Positions 9,673-18,482 of a stretch of 64,000 nucleotides of DNA are shown here, piece after piece. The DNA is from Algihabitans albus (GTDB lineage Bacteria > Pseudomonadota > Alphaproteobacteria > Kiloniellales > DSM-21159). The stretch is from positions 62,001 through 126,000 of the forward strand of contig NZ_QXNY01000002.1 in the NCBI RefSeq assembly GCF_003572205.1, read 5' to 3'. The first letter of the stretch is position 1; every line of letters begins with the position of its first letter. A program made the translations under genes and the position numbers. The notes beneath the pieces were generated by a model that did no database searches, was not told the origin of the DNA, and was given only the letters and a program-made list of their open reading frames with translations.

Positions 9673-9984
9673 TCACGCCGCCTTCTTCAAAGGCTTGGCC
9701 CGGTCGATCCGCTTGCGCTTCTTCGGATCATGCATCGCTTGCCACAAATCGTTGCGGCGCTGGAGATTGAGCCAGAAGTCAGGACTGGTCCCAAACACCC
9801 GCGCCAGGATCAGCGCCGTAGCGGCTGTCACGTTGCGCCGGTCGTTGCACAGTTCGTTCACATGCTTGCGCTGCACGCCCATCGCCTCGGAGAGCGCCGC
9901 CTGGGTCAGTTCCATCGGCTTCATGAACTCCTCAATGAGGATTTCCGAAACGGGGGCCGGCTTGCGCTTGGTCATCAACATCAT
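9673..9984 (-). CDS. higA: HigA-type antitoxin, XRE helix-turn-helix
   Basis: A 103-residue antitoxin of the HigA/VapI group. A helix-turn-helix spans about residues 25-60 (LTQAALSEAMGVQRKHVNELCNDRR), followed by the characteristic ALILARVFGTSPDFWLNLQ. It should bind and neutralise the HigB toxin encoded just upstream (6-base gap) and repress the shared promoter through the palindrome at 10309-10331. The C-terminus is lysine/arginine-rich. Toxin-before-antitoxin order is typical of higBA. It probably helps retain the island. Confidence 0.9.
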   Translation of the reverse strand: MMLMTKRKPAPVSEILIEEFMKPMELTQAALSEAMGVQRKHVNELCNDRRNVTAATALILARVFGTSPDFWLNLQRRNDLWQAMHDPKKRKRIDRAKPLKKAA

Positions 9985-9990
9985 TTCACC

Positions 9991-10287
9991 TCATCGGTAG
10001 CTATGGTCGTCGAGATAGACGCCGCTGGCTTCGCCTTTGCCGCCATCCCAGGCGAAGATCAGCCGCCACTGTTTGTTGACGCGGATCGAATGCAGGCCGG
10101 CGAGATTGCCACGCAGCTTCTCGAAATGATTGCTTGGCGGCACGCGCAAATCCTGATCGGTCATCGCGTCGTCGATCATCTGGAGCTTACGGAACAATCG
10201 GCTTTCGAGATCGGCGGGAATGCCCCGCGAGCGCACGTCGTCGACGAAGAAGGCGCGCAGCCACTCATCCCGAAAGCTCGCAATCAT
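9991..10287 (-). CDS. higB: HigB/RelE-type toxin
   Basis: A 98-residue protein of the HigB family, ribosome-dependent mRNA interferases with the RelE fold. Family landmarks are LESRLFRKLQMIDDA, LRVPPSNHFEKLRGNLAGLHSIRVN and QWRLIFAWDGG, ending in DDHSYR. The basic residues and His of the expected active surface (Arg in SIRVN, Arg in WRLIF, terminal His) are present, so it looks intact. First gene of the higBA pair; a symmetric operator lies 22 bases upstream. Confidence 0.9.
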   Translation of the reverse strand: MIASFRDEWLRAFFVDDVRSRGIPADLESRLFRKLQMIDDAMTDQDLRVPPSNHFEKLRGNLAGLHSIRVNKQWRLIFAWDGGKGEASGVYLDDHSYR

Positions 10288-10308
10288 TCAACAACTCCAC
10301 AGGGAGAT

Positions 10309-10331
10309 TGTGTACCACTCTATGGTGCACA
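10309..10331. promoter_or_regulatory. Palindromic operator upstream of higB
   Basis: A 23-base dyad with arms TGTGNACCA and TGGTNCACA around a five-base centre. The arms are perfectly complementary apart from the N positions. It lies 22 bases upstream of the higB start, where a HigA dimer or HigBA complex would autorepress the operon. Confidence 0.6.
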
Positions 10332-10486
10332 TAGCAAGCGCAACCCAACCTATTGAGTGTTCTCAGGTGCCCAAGGATGTAGCGCCACTTTTCACATCGC
10401 CCCCAAGACAAAGGCGATGCTCGCTAACAAAATCAACAAATACCCCTATACTTCGGAGTTAGCGAACCCCGATTTCAAATAAAGCT

Positions 10487-11275
10487 CTAATCCTTCATTT
10501 CTAAGAAATCAGCCCCTTCAACTTTACGCTGACCCGGTGGAAGTATTTGCGCTGTGTCGTGCTTCTGGTCGAAGTGTATCATCGCTTTGTCGTGTAGCGT
10601 TCGTAGGACGTTTTTACGCAGCCTCGAACCGTTCTTGTATTCCGACCATCTGAGGAGGTTCGAAACCAAAACTGCCTTGTTCTCGGCATAGAGCAGGATG
10701 AGCACCTTATCTTCCGCCGATCTTCTGGGATCCAGAATACGTCGAATTTCACCGCTCTGCCAAATGATCTGGTGGGTTCTAGCGGTTACAGCTTCTACAA
10801 CTGCACGGGACTCCGCGACGGGAAGTTTCGAGAAAAATCTCACAAACTCAGCCACGATCCACTTCATGCCGCGAAGGTAAAACTCTGCGTCCATGTGGTT
10901 TGGATCGATCTCGCCACTCACGTGTCCTATCGCCCGATTGTTGCGCAATTCATAAAGGCCTATGAGGACGCGAGGAATCTGTATGCAAAGAGGCCTTCCG
11001 CGAGTCTTATTGTGCTGTTCTAGCTTCTGGCAGTCATGAAACATACTTTTTGGTTTACTCGGAGACGCCGCAAATGTGCCTGTCGCGTGTCCTTCGCATA
11101 TCGTGTAAGCGATCTCGCAGAACTTGCCTGCTTTCGTTCCGACCTTCTCCCAGTCCCCGGCGCGATATTCTGACACTGCCTCCTCAAACTGATCGAGGAG
11201 CGGGTCGAGTAACGCCGCAGGGATCGCTGAGAGGGCAGCTTTAATGTCGATCGGGTTCAATGGAAGTTTCCTCAA
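10487..11275 (-). CDS. HEPN-domain protein, putative RNase effector
   Basis: A 262-residue soluble protein. Residues about 20-150 look like an all-alpha HEPN domain: a helix with EYRAGDWEKVGTKAGKFCE resembles the first HEPN helices, and RNNRAIGH (residues 111-118) fits the Rx4-6H motif with an asparagine after the arginine, the usual metal-independent RNase signature. The C-terminal 80 residues (LLRWSEYKNGSRLRKNVLRTLHDK) look like a winged helix. The only clear in-frame start near the domain is TTG at 11275, 19 bases after the upstream partner gene. I recognise no named family; toxin or abortive-infection activity is inferred from the motif and island context. Confidence 0.6.
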   Translation of the reverse strand: MRKLPLNPIDIKAALSAIPAALLDPLLDQFEEAVSEYRAGDWEKVGTKAGKFCEIAYTICEGHATGTFAASPSKPKSMFHDCQKLEQHNKTRGRPLCIQIPRVLIGLYELRNNRAIGHVSGEIDPNHMDAEFYLRGMKWIVAEFVRFFSKLPVAESRAVVEAVTARTHQIIWQSGEIRRILDPRRSAEDKVLILLYAENKAVLVSNLLRWSEYKNGSRLRKNVLRTLHDKAMIHFDQKHDTAQILPPGQRKVEGADFLEMKD

Positions 11276-11294
11276 AGAGCTTCATCGGCTCGAG

Positions 11295-12023
11295 CTAGGC
11301 GGTCTGGTAGACCCACAGGTCTTTGTTCCCCACCTTCTTCTTCGTCCGTTTGAGTTTTCCAACTCGAACAGCCTTTAAGAGGAATTGGGGGATGCTTGTG
11401 CGTGCGATGATGACGCCGACTTCATGAAATCGGTCTTGAACATCTTTTAGCGTTCTCTCGTCATCAAAGAAGCCGTCCTCGATCCAAGCCGAAAATCGCT
11501 CGCCGGCCCCGTTGTTCGCACTTTTCGACGCCTTCTTTGCAGCCTTTGGCTTTGTACCGCTGTCTGCATCGCCAGATGACGTATCCACCGTCTTCTTAGC
11601 TTTGTTGCGCTTCCGTGCCTTCGGCTTTGGCGTTGTGCCACCGCCACTGAGCTCGGATTTGATCGCCTCCAAGCTGCCAGCTCGAGCCGAATACTCACCG
11701 CCCTTCGACGTAATCAGATGCCGATCTTTGAGGTCTTTCAGGGTCGGGCGAAGGGTGCCGCCAGGTATCCCCAAATGCTCTTCCAACTCAGCCGGTTTCA
11801 AGGCAGTGGTCACCGTTTCATCAACTACGAACTGCCAACCTACCTGCGCCGTCAGAAAGACGAGAATCTTCGCCTTGTTTGATAGTCCGGCGAAAGCAGG
11901 CGTGAATATGATTTCCCGAGCATCTGCATCATAACGAATATAGTCCGCTATAACTTCTTCGATTGCGGCCTCAGTCAGAGCTGCCTTCTGCGCAACCAGG
12001 TCTTTCAGTGCCACCAGCCTCAT
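11295..12023 (-). CDS. Winged-helix protein paired with the HEPN gene
   Basis: A 242-residue protein in three parts. The first (about 1-118) is a winged-helix-like domain with LSNKAKILVFLTAQ and LKPAELEEHLGIPGGTLRPTLKDLKDRHLI. A Lys/Ala/Ser/Thr-rich flexible linker spans about 125-170. The third (about 172-242) is a second compact domain (ERFSAWIEDGFFDDERTLKDVQDRF) that may be another winged helix. It precedes the HEPN gene by 19 bases, so the two form an operon. It could be antitoxin, sensor or repressor. Three 8-base repeats sit immediately upstream. Confidence 0.6.
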   Translation of the reverse strand: MRLVALKDLVAQKAALTEAAIEEVIADYIRYDADAREIIFTPAFAGLSNKAKILVFLTAQVGWQFVVDETVTTALKPAELEEHLGIPGGTLRPTLKDLKDRHLITSKGGEYSARAGSLEAIKSELSGGGTTPKPKARKRNKAKKTVDTSSGDADSGTKPKAAKKASKSANNGAGERFSAWIEDGFFDDERTLKDVQDRFHEVGVIIARTSIPQFLLKAVRVGKLKRTKKKVGNKDLWVYQTA

Positions 12024-12047
12024 CCTTCGATTCGTTTCAGTCTATAA

Positions 12048-12071
12048 ACGAATACACAAATACACGAATAC
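12048..12071 (-). promoter_or_regulatory. Three tandem 8-base repeats (operator candidate) upstream of the HEPN operon
   Basis: On the minus strand GTATTCGT, GTATTTGT and GTATTCGT follow one another without a gap and lead into TTATAGA, a plausible -10 element. The array ends about 25 bases upstream of the winged-helix start. Direct repeats in this position suggest cooperative binding, possibly by the winged-helix protein itself. The remaining bases to 12261 hold no gene I can support. Confidence 0.5.
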
Positions 12072-12261
12072 CACAACCGATTTCTCAAAAACGGGGATAG
12101 AGGACTGTCGGGACCTGAATGGGCGCTAATTAACTCGCGGTTTTTGGTGAATTTGGTCTGGCGAGTTTCAAGCTCGGTGGCTTCGTGATTGAAGGGCTGT
12201 TCTCAGATAGCTCAGCTTATCACTTTGCAGCGGAGGACGACCGCTTCCTCCTCCGGTTTCC

Positions 12262-14346
12262 TCAAAGCCCCAGTCCCCGCTGTCGTCCGAAGTCCCAATC
12301 CACCCCGCCGCTGGACATGGCGATGCCGGTGATATGCTTGCCGAGCTGCTTCTCTAGTGGCTGGCTCCAGGGCACGAGGCTGAACCCGAGCCCGTCGTCG
12401 ATCATGGCGAAGCGCCCACTGGCGAGTTGGGTCGAGCCGACCAGCGTGCCCGCGACATAGTTGCCGGTCTGCGCAGGCTCCCATACGCGCCCGCGCTCGG
12501 CGGCGCGCGCCTTTCCGATGCGCTCGACCTCCTGGCGTTCCAGCACCGCGACGGTTTTGTGCGGAATGTTGATGTAGCCATCCTTCGCTGTGGCGTAACC
12601 CATATCGACGAGACGCTGAGCGCGCCGGTCGAGTGCATCATTGACCTCCCGGCCAAACCCATGTGCCGCGACCGAGAGAGGCCGGCGTGCCGTCAGCTCG
12701 CGATCGAGCCAGGTCGCGCCGTCATGCGTGACCTGCTGGCTGAGCGGAATGGGTGAGAGGAGCTTGAGGCGGGCATCGCGGCCGTCGCGCTTGAGATCAT
12801 GGGCGAGACCGCGCTCAGGCAGGTCGGCGGGAATGGTCCAGTGTTCGGCGTGGATGCGCTCGACGATCCCAGCGCGCCGCAGCGCCTCCAGTCGCCGGAC
12901 ATGGGCTTTGACGAACATCTCGGGATCAGTGCGAAGGTCCTTCGCCTGGACGCGCGCCACCTCAAGATGCTCCGACGGGCTGTAGACGCCATCGGCGCCG
13001 GTGACGGCCAGGATGTTGCGATCGGCGGCGCGGGGCGTGCGCGGGGGCGGCGTGGCTTCGACGATCACGCCGCGCCCGATCTCCTCGGTACGAGACGCAC
13101 CCACCTCCATGTGGTGGATACGGCCATCGACGCCGTCGATGACGAGATGCAGGCGCTCGCCCAGCTCATCGCTGCCGAGGCCCTTCGACAGGACGCGCCC
13201 GGTCACCGGCTCGGCCAGTTCCGCGCCATGCATCACATAGCGTGCGCCACGCCGCGGTTCGGCAAGGCCGGCCTCGTTCAACGCCCTTTGCATGGTCTTG
13301 ATGATGTCATTGCGCGTGCCGAGTTCCCGCAGGGTGCCCTCAGCCTCCGGGGCGATCGTCCACCGGCCCGGCGTCACTTCGGTCGCTAAACCCATGCGCT
13401 CCAGATGGCGCGCCCGGTCGATGAGCAGCGCCCGGTTCTTCCGGAATAGGACGCGCATGTCCTTGTCGGGCCGCAGATCGGCGAACTCGCTGCGCGCCTC
13501 CTGCTCGGCGATCAGCATCCGGTCGAGCCGGGTGAAGCGCTCGGCATGAACTTCGCTCTGAAGCTGCTGCGATACCTCCTGCTCAGCCTGACGGCCCAGC
13601 TCCCGCGTGACGATCTCGCTCGCCCGCTCGCGGATGCCGTGGGCGATATAGTCGCCGGCGATGTTGAGCGCCTTGCCCTGATCGGTGACGCCGCGCAGCA
13701 GGACATGGGTATGCGGATGACCGGTGTTGTGGTGATCGACCGCGATCCAGTCGAGCTTGGTGTCGAGATCGGCTTCCATCTGCTGCATCAGATCACGAGT
13801 GGTCTCGCGCAGGTCGGACAGTTCGACGCCGTCCTCGGCTGACACGATGAAGCGGAACTGGTGTCGGTCCTCGCGACCCCGTTCCAGGAAGGCGCGGCCG
13901 TCCTCGACATCGCGCCCGGCGGAGTAGACCTGGCCCTTCTCGTCGTCGCGGGTCATGCCATCGCGCTCCAGATAGCGCAGATGCGCGTCCACTGCCTTGG
14001 CGCTGACGAACTGTCTTCCGCGCCGGCCGCCGCGCTGCGGGTTGAGCTTCACGATCCGAGCCTTCACCGCCACGCGGCGCGACCTTGTGCGCTCGCCGGT
14101 GAGGCTCCGGCTCCAACCGTTCCGGCCCTTCAAACCCGCCGCGACCTTCGCGCCCCGGCCGCTCGCATTGAACCGGCCGCTGCGCTTCCCCCTTCCGGGC
14201 AATCGGTTCGGATCGCCGCCCGCCCGGCGGATCGCCTGATGCACCTCGCCCATAAAGGTCGCCGGGTGGTGGCGCACCGGGCGCGACACGCCCCGATCGC
14301 GGACCCTACCGGGACGGATGCGAATGCTGTCGTGGTCCTGTGCCAT
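12262..14346 (-). CDS. DUF3363-type relaxase (VirD2/TraI-like mobilization protein)
   Basis: A 694-residue conjugative relaxase of the kind found on alphaproteobacterial plasmids and integrative elements. The nuclease domain has the metal-binding three-histidine motif in DHHNTGHPHTHVLLRG (near residue 205), preceded by RHQFRFIVSAEDG and a DLMQQMEADL helix. The large DUF3363 region follows (MGLATEVTPGRW, YSPSEHL). It should nick the transfer origin and pilot DNA. No coupling protein or mating-pore genes follow, so transfer would need a helper element. The N-terminus is Arg/Gly-rich. Confidence 0.92.
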   Translation of the reverse strand: MAQDHDSIRIRPGRVRDRGVSRPVRHHPATFMGEVHQAIRRAGGDPNRLPGRGKRSGRFNASGRGAKVAAGLKGRNGWSRSLTGERTRSRRVAVKARIVKLNPQRGGRRGRQFVSAKAVDAHLRYLERDGMTRDDEKGQVYSAGRDVEDGRAFLERGREDRHQFRFIVSAEDGVELSDLRETTRDLMQQMEADLDTKLDWIAVDHHNTGHPHTHVLLRGVTDQGKALNIAGDYIAHGIRERASEIVTRELGRQAEQEVSQQLQSEVHAERFTRLDRMLIAEQEARSEFADLRPDKDMRVLFRKNRALLIDRARHLERMGLATEVTPGRWTIAPEAEGTLRELGTRNDIIKTMQRALNEAGLAEPRRGARYVMHGAELAEPVTGRVLSKGLGSDELGERLHLVIDGVDGRIHHMEVGASRTEEIGRGVIVEATPPPRTPRAADRNILAVTGADGVYSPSEHLEVARVQAKDLRTDPEMFVKAHVRRLEALRRAGIVERIHAEHWTIPADLPERGLAHDLKRDGRDARLKLLSPIPLSQQVTHDGATWLDRELTARRPLSVAAHGFGREVNDALDRRAQRLVDMGYATAKDGYINIPHKTVAVLERQEVERIGKARAAERGRVWEPAQTGNYVAGTLVGSTQLASGRFAMIDDGLGFSLVPWSQPLEKQLGKHITGIAMSSGGVDWDFGRQRGLGL

Positions 14347-14694
14347 GGAAAGACGATCGGGCGAAGAAATCAGCGGTTCAAGAGGATGAAAGCGTCGAGC
14401 GCAGCGTGGCGAAGAAAGACAGGTGCAATCGCAGAAACGGCGATCTGTCGATCACCGCACCTCGCAGACAGCACCGTTAAAGGCATTGAAATTAAAGGAA
14501 AATCGCAAGCATGCGGCACCGCCGCACATTGCGGCCTCTGAAGGGCGAGGCGCAAAAACCATGTGCAGACAGATGGCTAGGAACGAAATTCCGGCAGCGA
14601 GGCAACTCGCTTTATCTTGCCATCCCCTTCCTTCCCTCCGCTGTCGCTCTCAATCCCTGACGTACAGCAAAATGCCATCGGACTGAACTGCAAC
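14347..14694. other. Intergenic stretch between relaxase and LysR gene; no gene supported
   Basis: About 350 bases upstream of the relaxase start. Short frames on both strands show no recognisable protein. An origin of transfer is often near the relaxase gene, so this is where I would look for one, but I see no clear inverted repeat with a nick-site motif. Confidence 0.4.
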
Positions 14695-15591
14695 TTACTG
14701 CGCTTGAAAAGTGGTAACAGCCGCGCTCGCGGTGCGCAGAAACTGCGCTACGATGCCTTGCATATCGCCCTCAGGATATGCCGCCGCGACGCACATTCGA
14801 TGCCCTTCGGACGACAGTGGGCGTGTCATGATACCGTCCATTGCAACGCCAGAAAACGCACCCGGAACCAGCGTCACGCCCGCCCCGGATTGCACCAGCA
14901 TCGCCATCGTCAGCCTGCGAAACGCTCGGGCAACAATGCGCGGCTGAATGCCCGCCGCGACGAAAATATCCTGACTCTGGGCATGGCAGCCGGGGCCAAA
15001 CTCGGGATGCGCGGTGATGAAATTCTCGCCCGCCAAATCGCCTATGGAGACGGTTTCCATGTCCACGAAGCGGTGATCGCTCGGCATGGCGACCAACCAG
15101 TCCTCACGCCACAGTTCATCAAGCTGAATTCCATCCCGACGCACTGGCGGCAGCAAGAGACCGGCATCGATTTCGCCACGCCGAAGTGCCGCCGGCTGCA
15201 TAGCGTTCGGTATCTCGAACAGGTCTAATGTGACAGCTGGGCAGCGTTCCCGGTGAGCGGCAATGATCGCCGCGAATGTCGGTGTCGTGGCATCTTCGCA
15301 GATTGCCAGCCGCAATCGGCCTTCAGTGCCGAACGCCACCGCCGCAATTGTTTCGCGCGCCCGGTCAACATCCGCGACGATCCTCCGCGCGTCCGCGAGA
15401 AACACGCGCCCGACTTCTGTCAGGCGCGCGCCCGTGCTTCTGCGTTCGAAGAGCGTGACGCCGAGTTCGTCTTCCAGGGCCGCAATCTGACGCGACACCG
15501 CCGACTGATTGACGCCGACAACATCGGCCGCGCGGCGAAAACTCAGCTCATCGGCCGCTGCCAGAAAATAGCGAAGGCGGCTCAGTTCCAA
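14695..15591 (-). CDS. LysR-family transcriptional regulator
   Basis: A 298-residue LysR-type regulator. The N-terminal winged helix-turn-helix starts at MELSRLRYFLAAADELSFRRAADVV and ends near LEDELGVTLFERRSTGARLTEVG. A two-lobed effector domain with RLRLAICEDATTPTF follows. It lies downstream of, and on the same strand as, the MFS exporter gene with a 120-base gap, and may be read with it. The inducer is unknown. It belongs to the island's cargo block. Confidence 0.92.
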   Translation of the reverse strand: MELSRLRYFLAAADELSFRRAADVVGVNQSAVSRQIAALEDELGVTLFERRSTGARLTEVGRVFLADARRIVADVDRARETIAAVAFGTEGRLRLAICEDATTPTFAAIIAAHRERCPAVTLDLFEIPNAMQPAALRRGEIDAGLLLPPVRRDGIQLDELWREDWLVAMPSDHRFVDMETVSIGDLAGENFITAHPEFGPGCHAQSQDIFVAAGIQPRIVARAFRRLTMAMLVQSGAGVTLVPGAFSGVAMDGIMTRPLSSEGHRMCVAAAYPEGDMQGIVAQFLRTASAAVTTFQAQ

Positions 15592-15711
15592 TTAGAATTC
15601 CCACTTTTTCTGCGAGAATTGCATCTGTTCTCTTGGCTTCACCGGTCTCCAAAAATGCAACGATGTCATCGACGAGACGGCAAGGCGCCGCATAACTTGT
15701 GAAGCGCAGCT

Positions 15712-17229
15712 TCAACCATTTCTGTCCGCTAGAGCGATCGAAGGCTGTATTTCAGTAGGCCGATCCTTGCGAATGAGCGCAAACGCCAACACCGCTCCAA
15801 CTGCGGCGATGCCGGCCGCAACGAAGCAAATCGTGCTGAACGCATTTATGAACGCGGTGTCGGCTGCGATCCGTGCGGCGTCGGCATTCGATAGTCCAGC
15901 CACTGCAGCCTCGATATCGCCGGAAGCCACCCGTTCTGCAAAATCGCGTCCTTGGTCAGCCAGCGCGGAGACAACCATCCCGCCGAATAGCGCGCCCAAA
16001 CCAGCGATTCCGATCCCGTAACCGAACTGGCGCATAGTGTTGTTGATGCCCGACGCCATGCCGCTGCGCTCCGGCTCAACGACACTGATCGCGACGTTGG
16101 AAAGCTCCCCATTGATAAGTCCAGCGCCGATTCCGGCGATGAACATACCGGCATAAACCGCACCTATTCCGAACTGAGGCATCAAAGCGATGCAGGCTGC
16201 CCCGCTTGCAATGATGAGGAGGCCGAGCGGGAGGAAAAGCTTTGGGGATACGACTGCGGCAAGACGACCACTGACCGGTCCCATCAGCAGAAGCGGTACG
16301 CCGAGCGGCAGCAGAGCCAGGCCCGCCTCCGTGGGTCCGTAATTCACCACACCCTGAAAGTAGAGCGGCAAATAGACGATCAGCGTAAAGAACGCGGCGG
16401 CAATGACCACCGCCACGATCGACGCGCCAGTGAAGGTCCTGTCCGTGAAGAGCGACAGATCAAACATCGGCCGCGACTGACGTAGCTGCCCAGTAATGAA
16501 GATTACTGTCAGCACAACGGTGGCCGCAAGCAAAGCGAGGACGATGGGACTGGTCCAGCCAAGTGCGTTGCCTTCGATCAGGACGTACATCAGCACGAAG
16601 AACATCGCCGTAAAGCTGCCGAGGCCGAGCCAGTCCAGTTTCTGCGACAGCGGATCGCGCGATTCCGGAGTGCTCCAATGCGTCAGCAGAAGCAGCGGCA
16701 AGCATACCGGCACCATGGAGAGAAATATCCATCGCCAGCCAAAAGCATCGGTGATCAACCCGCCGATCAAGGGACCGAAGACTGCTCCGGCACATACAAT
16801 CACACCCCAGATTGCGAAGGCTCGGACGCGCTCGCGACCATGGAAATCCTGAACGATGAGCGCGAGACCGGCGCTGAGCATGAATGCCGATCCGAGCCCG
16901 GCGATACCCCGCCCGATGCTGAGTGCAATCGGGATATTGGCGAGTCCGCACATGATCGAGCCGGCAAGGAAGGCCAGAAGGCCAAGCTGGAACACCAATT
17001 TGCGGCCAAAACGATCTGCCAGAGCGCCGCCGGTCAGCACCAAGGCGGCGAAGGTCAGAACATACGCGTTCACGATCCATTGCAGGTCGGCAAAAGTAGC
17101 ATCTGTCGCTTGCTGAATTGCGGGAAGCGCAACCACGACTACGGTGGTTGCCAAGGGTTCGAGAAAACTCGCTATGCAGATTGCGATCAGCATAGCTGTC
17201 CGGCGGTCGATCAGAGTCATCGTGATCAT
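15712..17229 (-). CDS. MFS transporter, DHA2 (EmrB/QacA) drug-efflux type
   Basis: A 505-residue inner-membrane exporter with about 14 hydrophobic segments, the DHA2 pattern. The loop 2-3 motif ALADRFGRKLVFQLG is clear, as are the early FLEPLATTVVVVALPAI segment and a PLIGGLITD motif C-like stretch. Such proteins expel hydrophobic or cationic compounds with proton antiport. Divergent from the LysR gene at 17343, which is its most likely regulator. A second in-frame ATG at 17220 is an alternative start. The substrate is unknown. Confidence 0.9.
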   Translation of the reverse strand: MITMTLIDRRTAMLIAICIASFLEPLATTVVVVALPAIQQATDATFADLQWIVNAYVLTFAALVLTGGALADRFGRKLVFQLGLLAFLAGSIMCGLANIPIALSIGRGIAGLGSAFMLSAGLALIVQDFHGRERVRAFAIWGVIVCAGAVFGPLIGGLITDAFGWRWIFLSMVPVCLPLLLLTHWSTPESRDPLSQKLDWLGLGSFTAMFFVLMYVLIEGNALGWTSPIVLALLAATVVLTVIFITGQLRQSRPMFDLSLFTDRTFTGASIVAVVIAAAFFTLIVYLPLYFQGVVNYGPTEAGLALLPLGVPLLLMGPVSGRLAAVVSPKLFLPLGLLIIASGAACIALMPQFGIGAVYAGMFIAGIGAGLINGELSNVAISVVEPERSGMASGINNTMRQFGYGIGIAGLGALFGGMVVSALADQGRDFAERVASGDIEAAVAGLSNADAARIAADTAFINAFSTICFVAAGIAAVGAVLAFALIRKDRPTEIQPSIALADRNG

Positions 17230-17342
17230 CTTTCACATCAGGGCACATTGATTTTGAAAGACGATAATTGGCGCGCACGGCAACACAAACAGTTCATTCG
17301 TGACTTCACTTGGGACATAAGGTGTGCAATCAGTGTTCCGCT

Positions 17343-18314
17343 ATGGCCATTGACCGCATCACAGACCTTGCCGCATTCGTTCGTGTCTCCGACGCTCGAA
17401 GTTTCACGATTGCTGCGCAGCAGCTGGGCCTGTCTCGCTCGGCCGTAGGCAAATGCGTGGTGCGGCTCGAGGATAGCCTTGGTGTGCGCCTGCTTCAGCG
17501 TACGACCCGCAGCGTTACCCTCACACACGAAGGCGAGGCCTTCTACGCGCGTTGCGTGAGGGTTCTGGCCGACCTCGAAGAAATCGAACTCGATATGGCA
17601 AGCCGGACGGAGCAACCGCGCGGACGGCTCCGGCTCGATCTGCCGGTGTCCTTCGGTCGCCTTCATGTATTGCCGGTACTTCACCGCTTCATGGAGATGT
17701 GGCCCGAGGTCGTGGTGAACGTCACCTTCACGGATCGCTATGTCGATCTCATTGAGGAAGGCATTGACGTCGCCATCCGAATTGGAGGCGAGGAAGACAG
17801 TCAGCTTGTCGGCCGCACTCTGGCTCGGCATCGTCTGGTCACCTGCGCGTCGCCTGAATATCTGGCATCGCATGATGCTCCGATGACGCCGACTGATTTG
17901 GGCGATCACAGTTGCCTCGCCTTTACTCATGGCGGTCGTCCGACAGAGTGGCGCTTTCGATCTCAAGTCCCGGCGGATGGGGCCGAAACAGCAGTAAATG
18001 AGCAGTTTGTTCGGGTGCACGGGCGGTTTTGTACGAGTAACTCGGAGTCGCTGCGAGATGCAGTGCTCGCCGGATATGGCATCGGGCAACTCGCGACTTT
18101 TCTTATCGGCGCTGATCTTCGCGCTGGCCGACTGCAACCCATTCTTGAAGACCATGCTCTGGACGGGCCACCGATCCGCGTCGTTTATCCGACCGGTCGG
18201 CACTTATCGCCCAAGGTCCGCCATTTTATTGATCTGTTGGCCGAGACCTGGCGACCCGAGCCGCCTTGGGACGAGGCGGCTGATGTGAGCCGCAATAGTC
18301 CCACCGTCCCCTGA
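17343..18314 (+). CDS. LysR-family transcriptional regulator, divergent to the MFS gene
   Basis: A 323-residue regulator. The helix-turn-helix begins ITDLAAFVRVSDARSFTIAAQQLGLSRSAVGKCVVRLED and is followed by GVRLLQRTTRSVTLT, the wording typical of the DsdC/AaeR-like LysR branch. The effector domain contains GRLRLDLPVSFGR and IDVAIRIGG. The ATG at 17343 gives the canonical N-terminus. An in-frame ATG 33 bases upstream would add non-conserved residues. The shared 113-base gap with the MFS gene suggests it controls that gene and perhaps the reductase downstream. Confidence 0.92.
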   Translation: MAIDRITDLAAFVRVSDARSFTIAAQQLGLSRSAVGKCVVRLEDSLGVRLLQRTTRSVTLTHEGEAFYARCVRVLADLEEIELDMASRTEQPRGRLRLDLPVSFGRLHVLPVLHRFMEMWPEVVVNVTFTDRYVDLIEEGIDVAIRIGGEEDSQLVGRTLARHRLVTCASPEYLASHDAPMTPTDLGDHSCLAFTHGGRPTEWRFRSQVPADGAETAVNEQFVRVHGRFCTSNSESLRDAVLAGYGIGQLATFLIGADLRAGRLQPILEDHALDGPPIRVVYPTGRHLSPKVRHFIDLLAETWRPEPPWDEAADVSRNSPTVP

Positions 18315-18482
18315 GAGGGGACGCACATTCCCCAAAATAACTCCCATCTCCAAAGCCGGAAATGAACTGGAGAACAGGAGAACCCCTTGCCAAACGCCAC
18401 ACAGCTCTGCTCGAAGACTATAGCTGCCGAGCAAATGGCGCCGTCATTCGATCGCGTACGCATAGAAGTCCAGGCGCGATAA

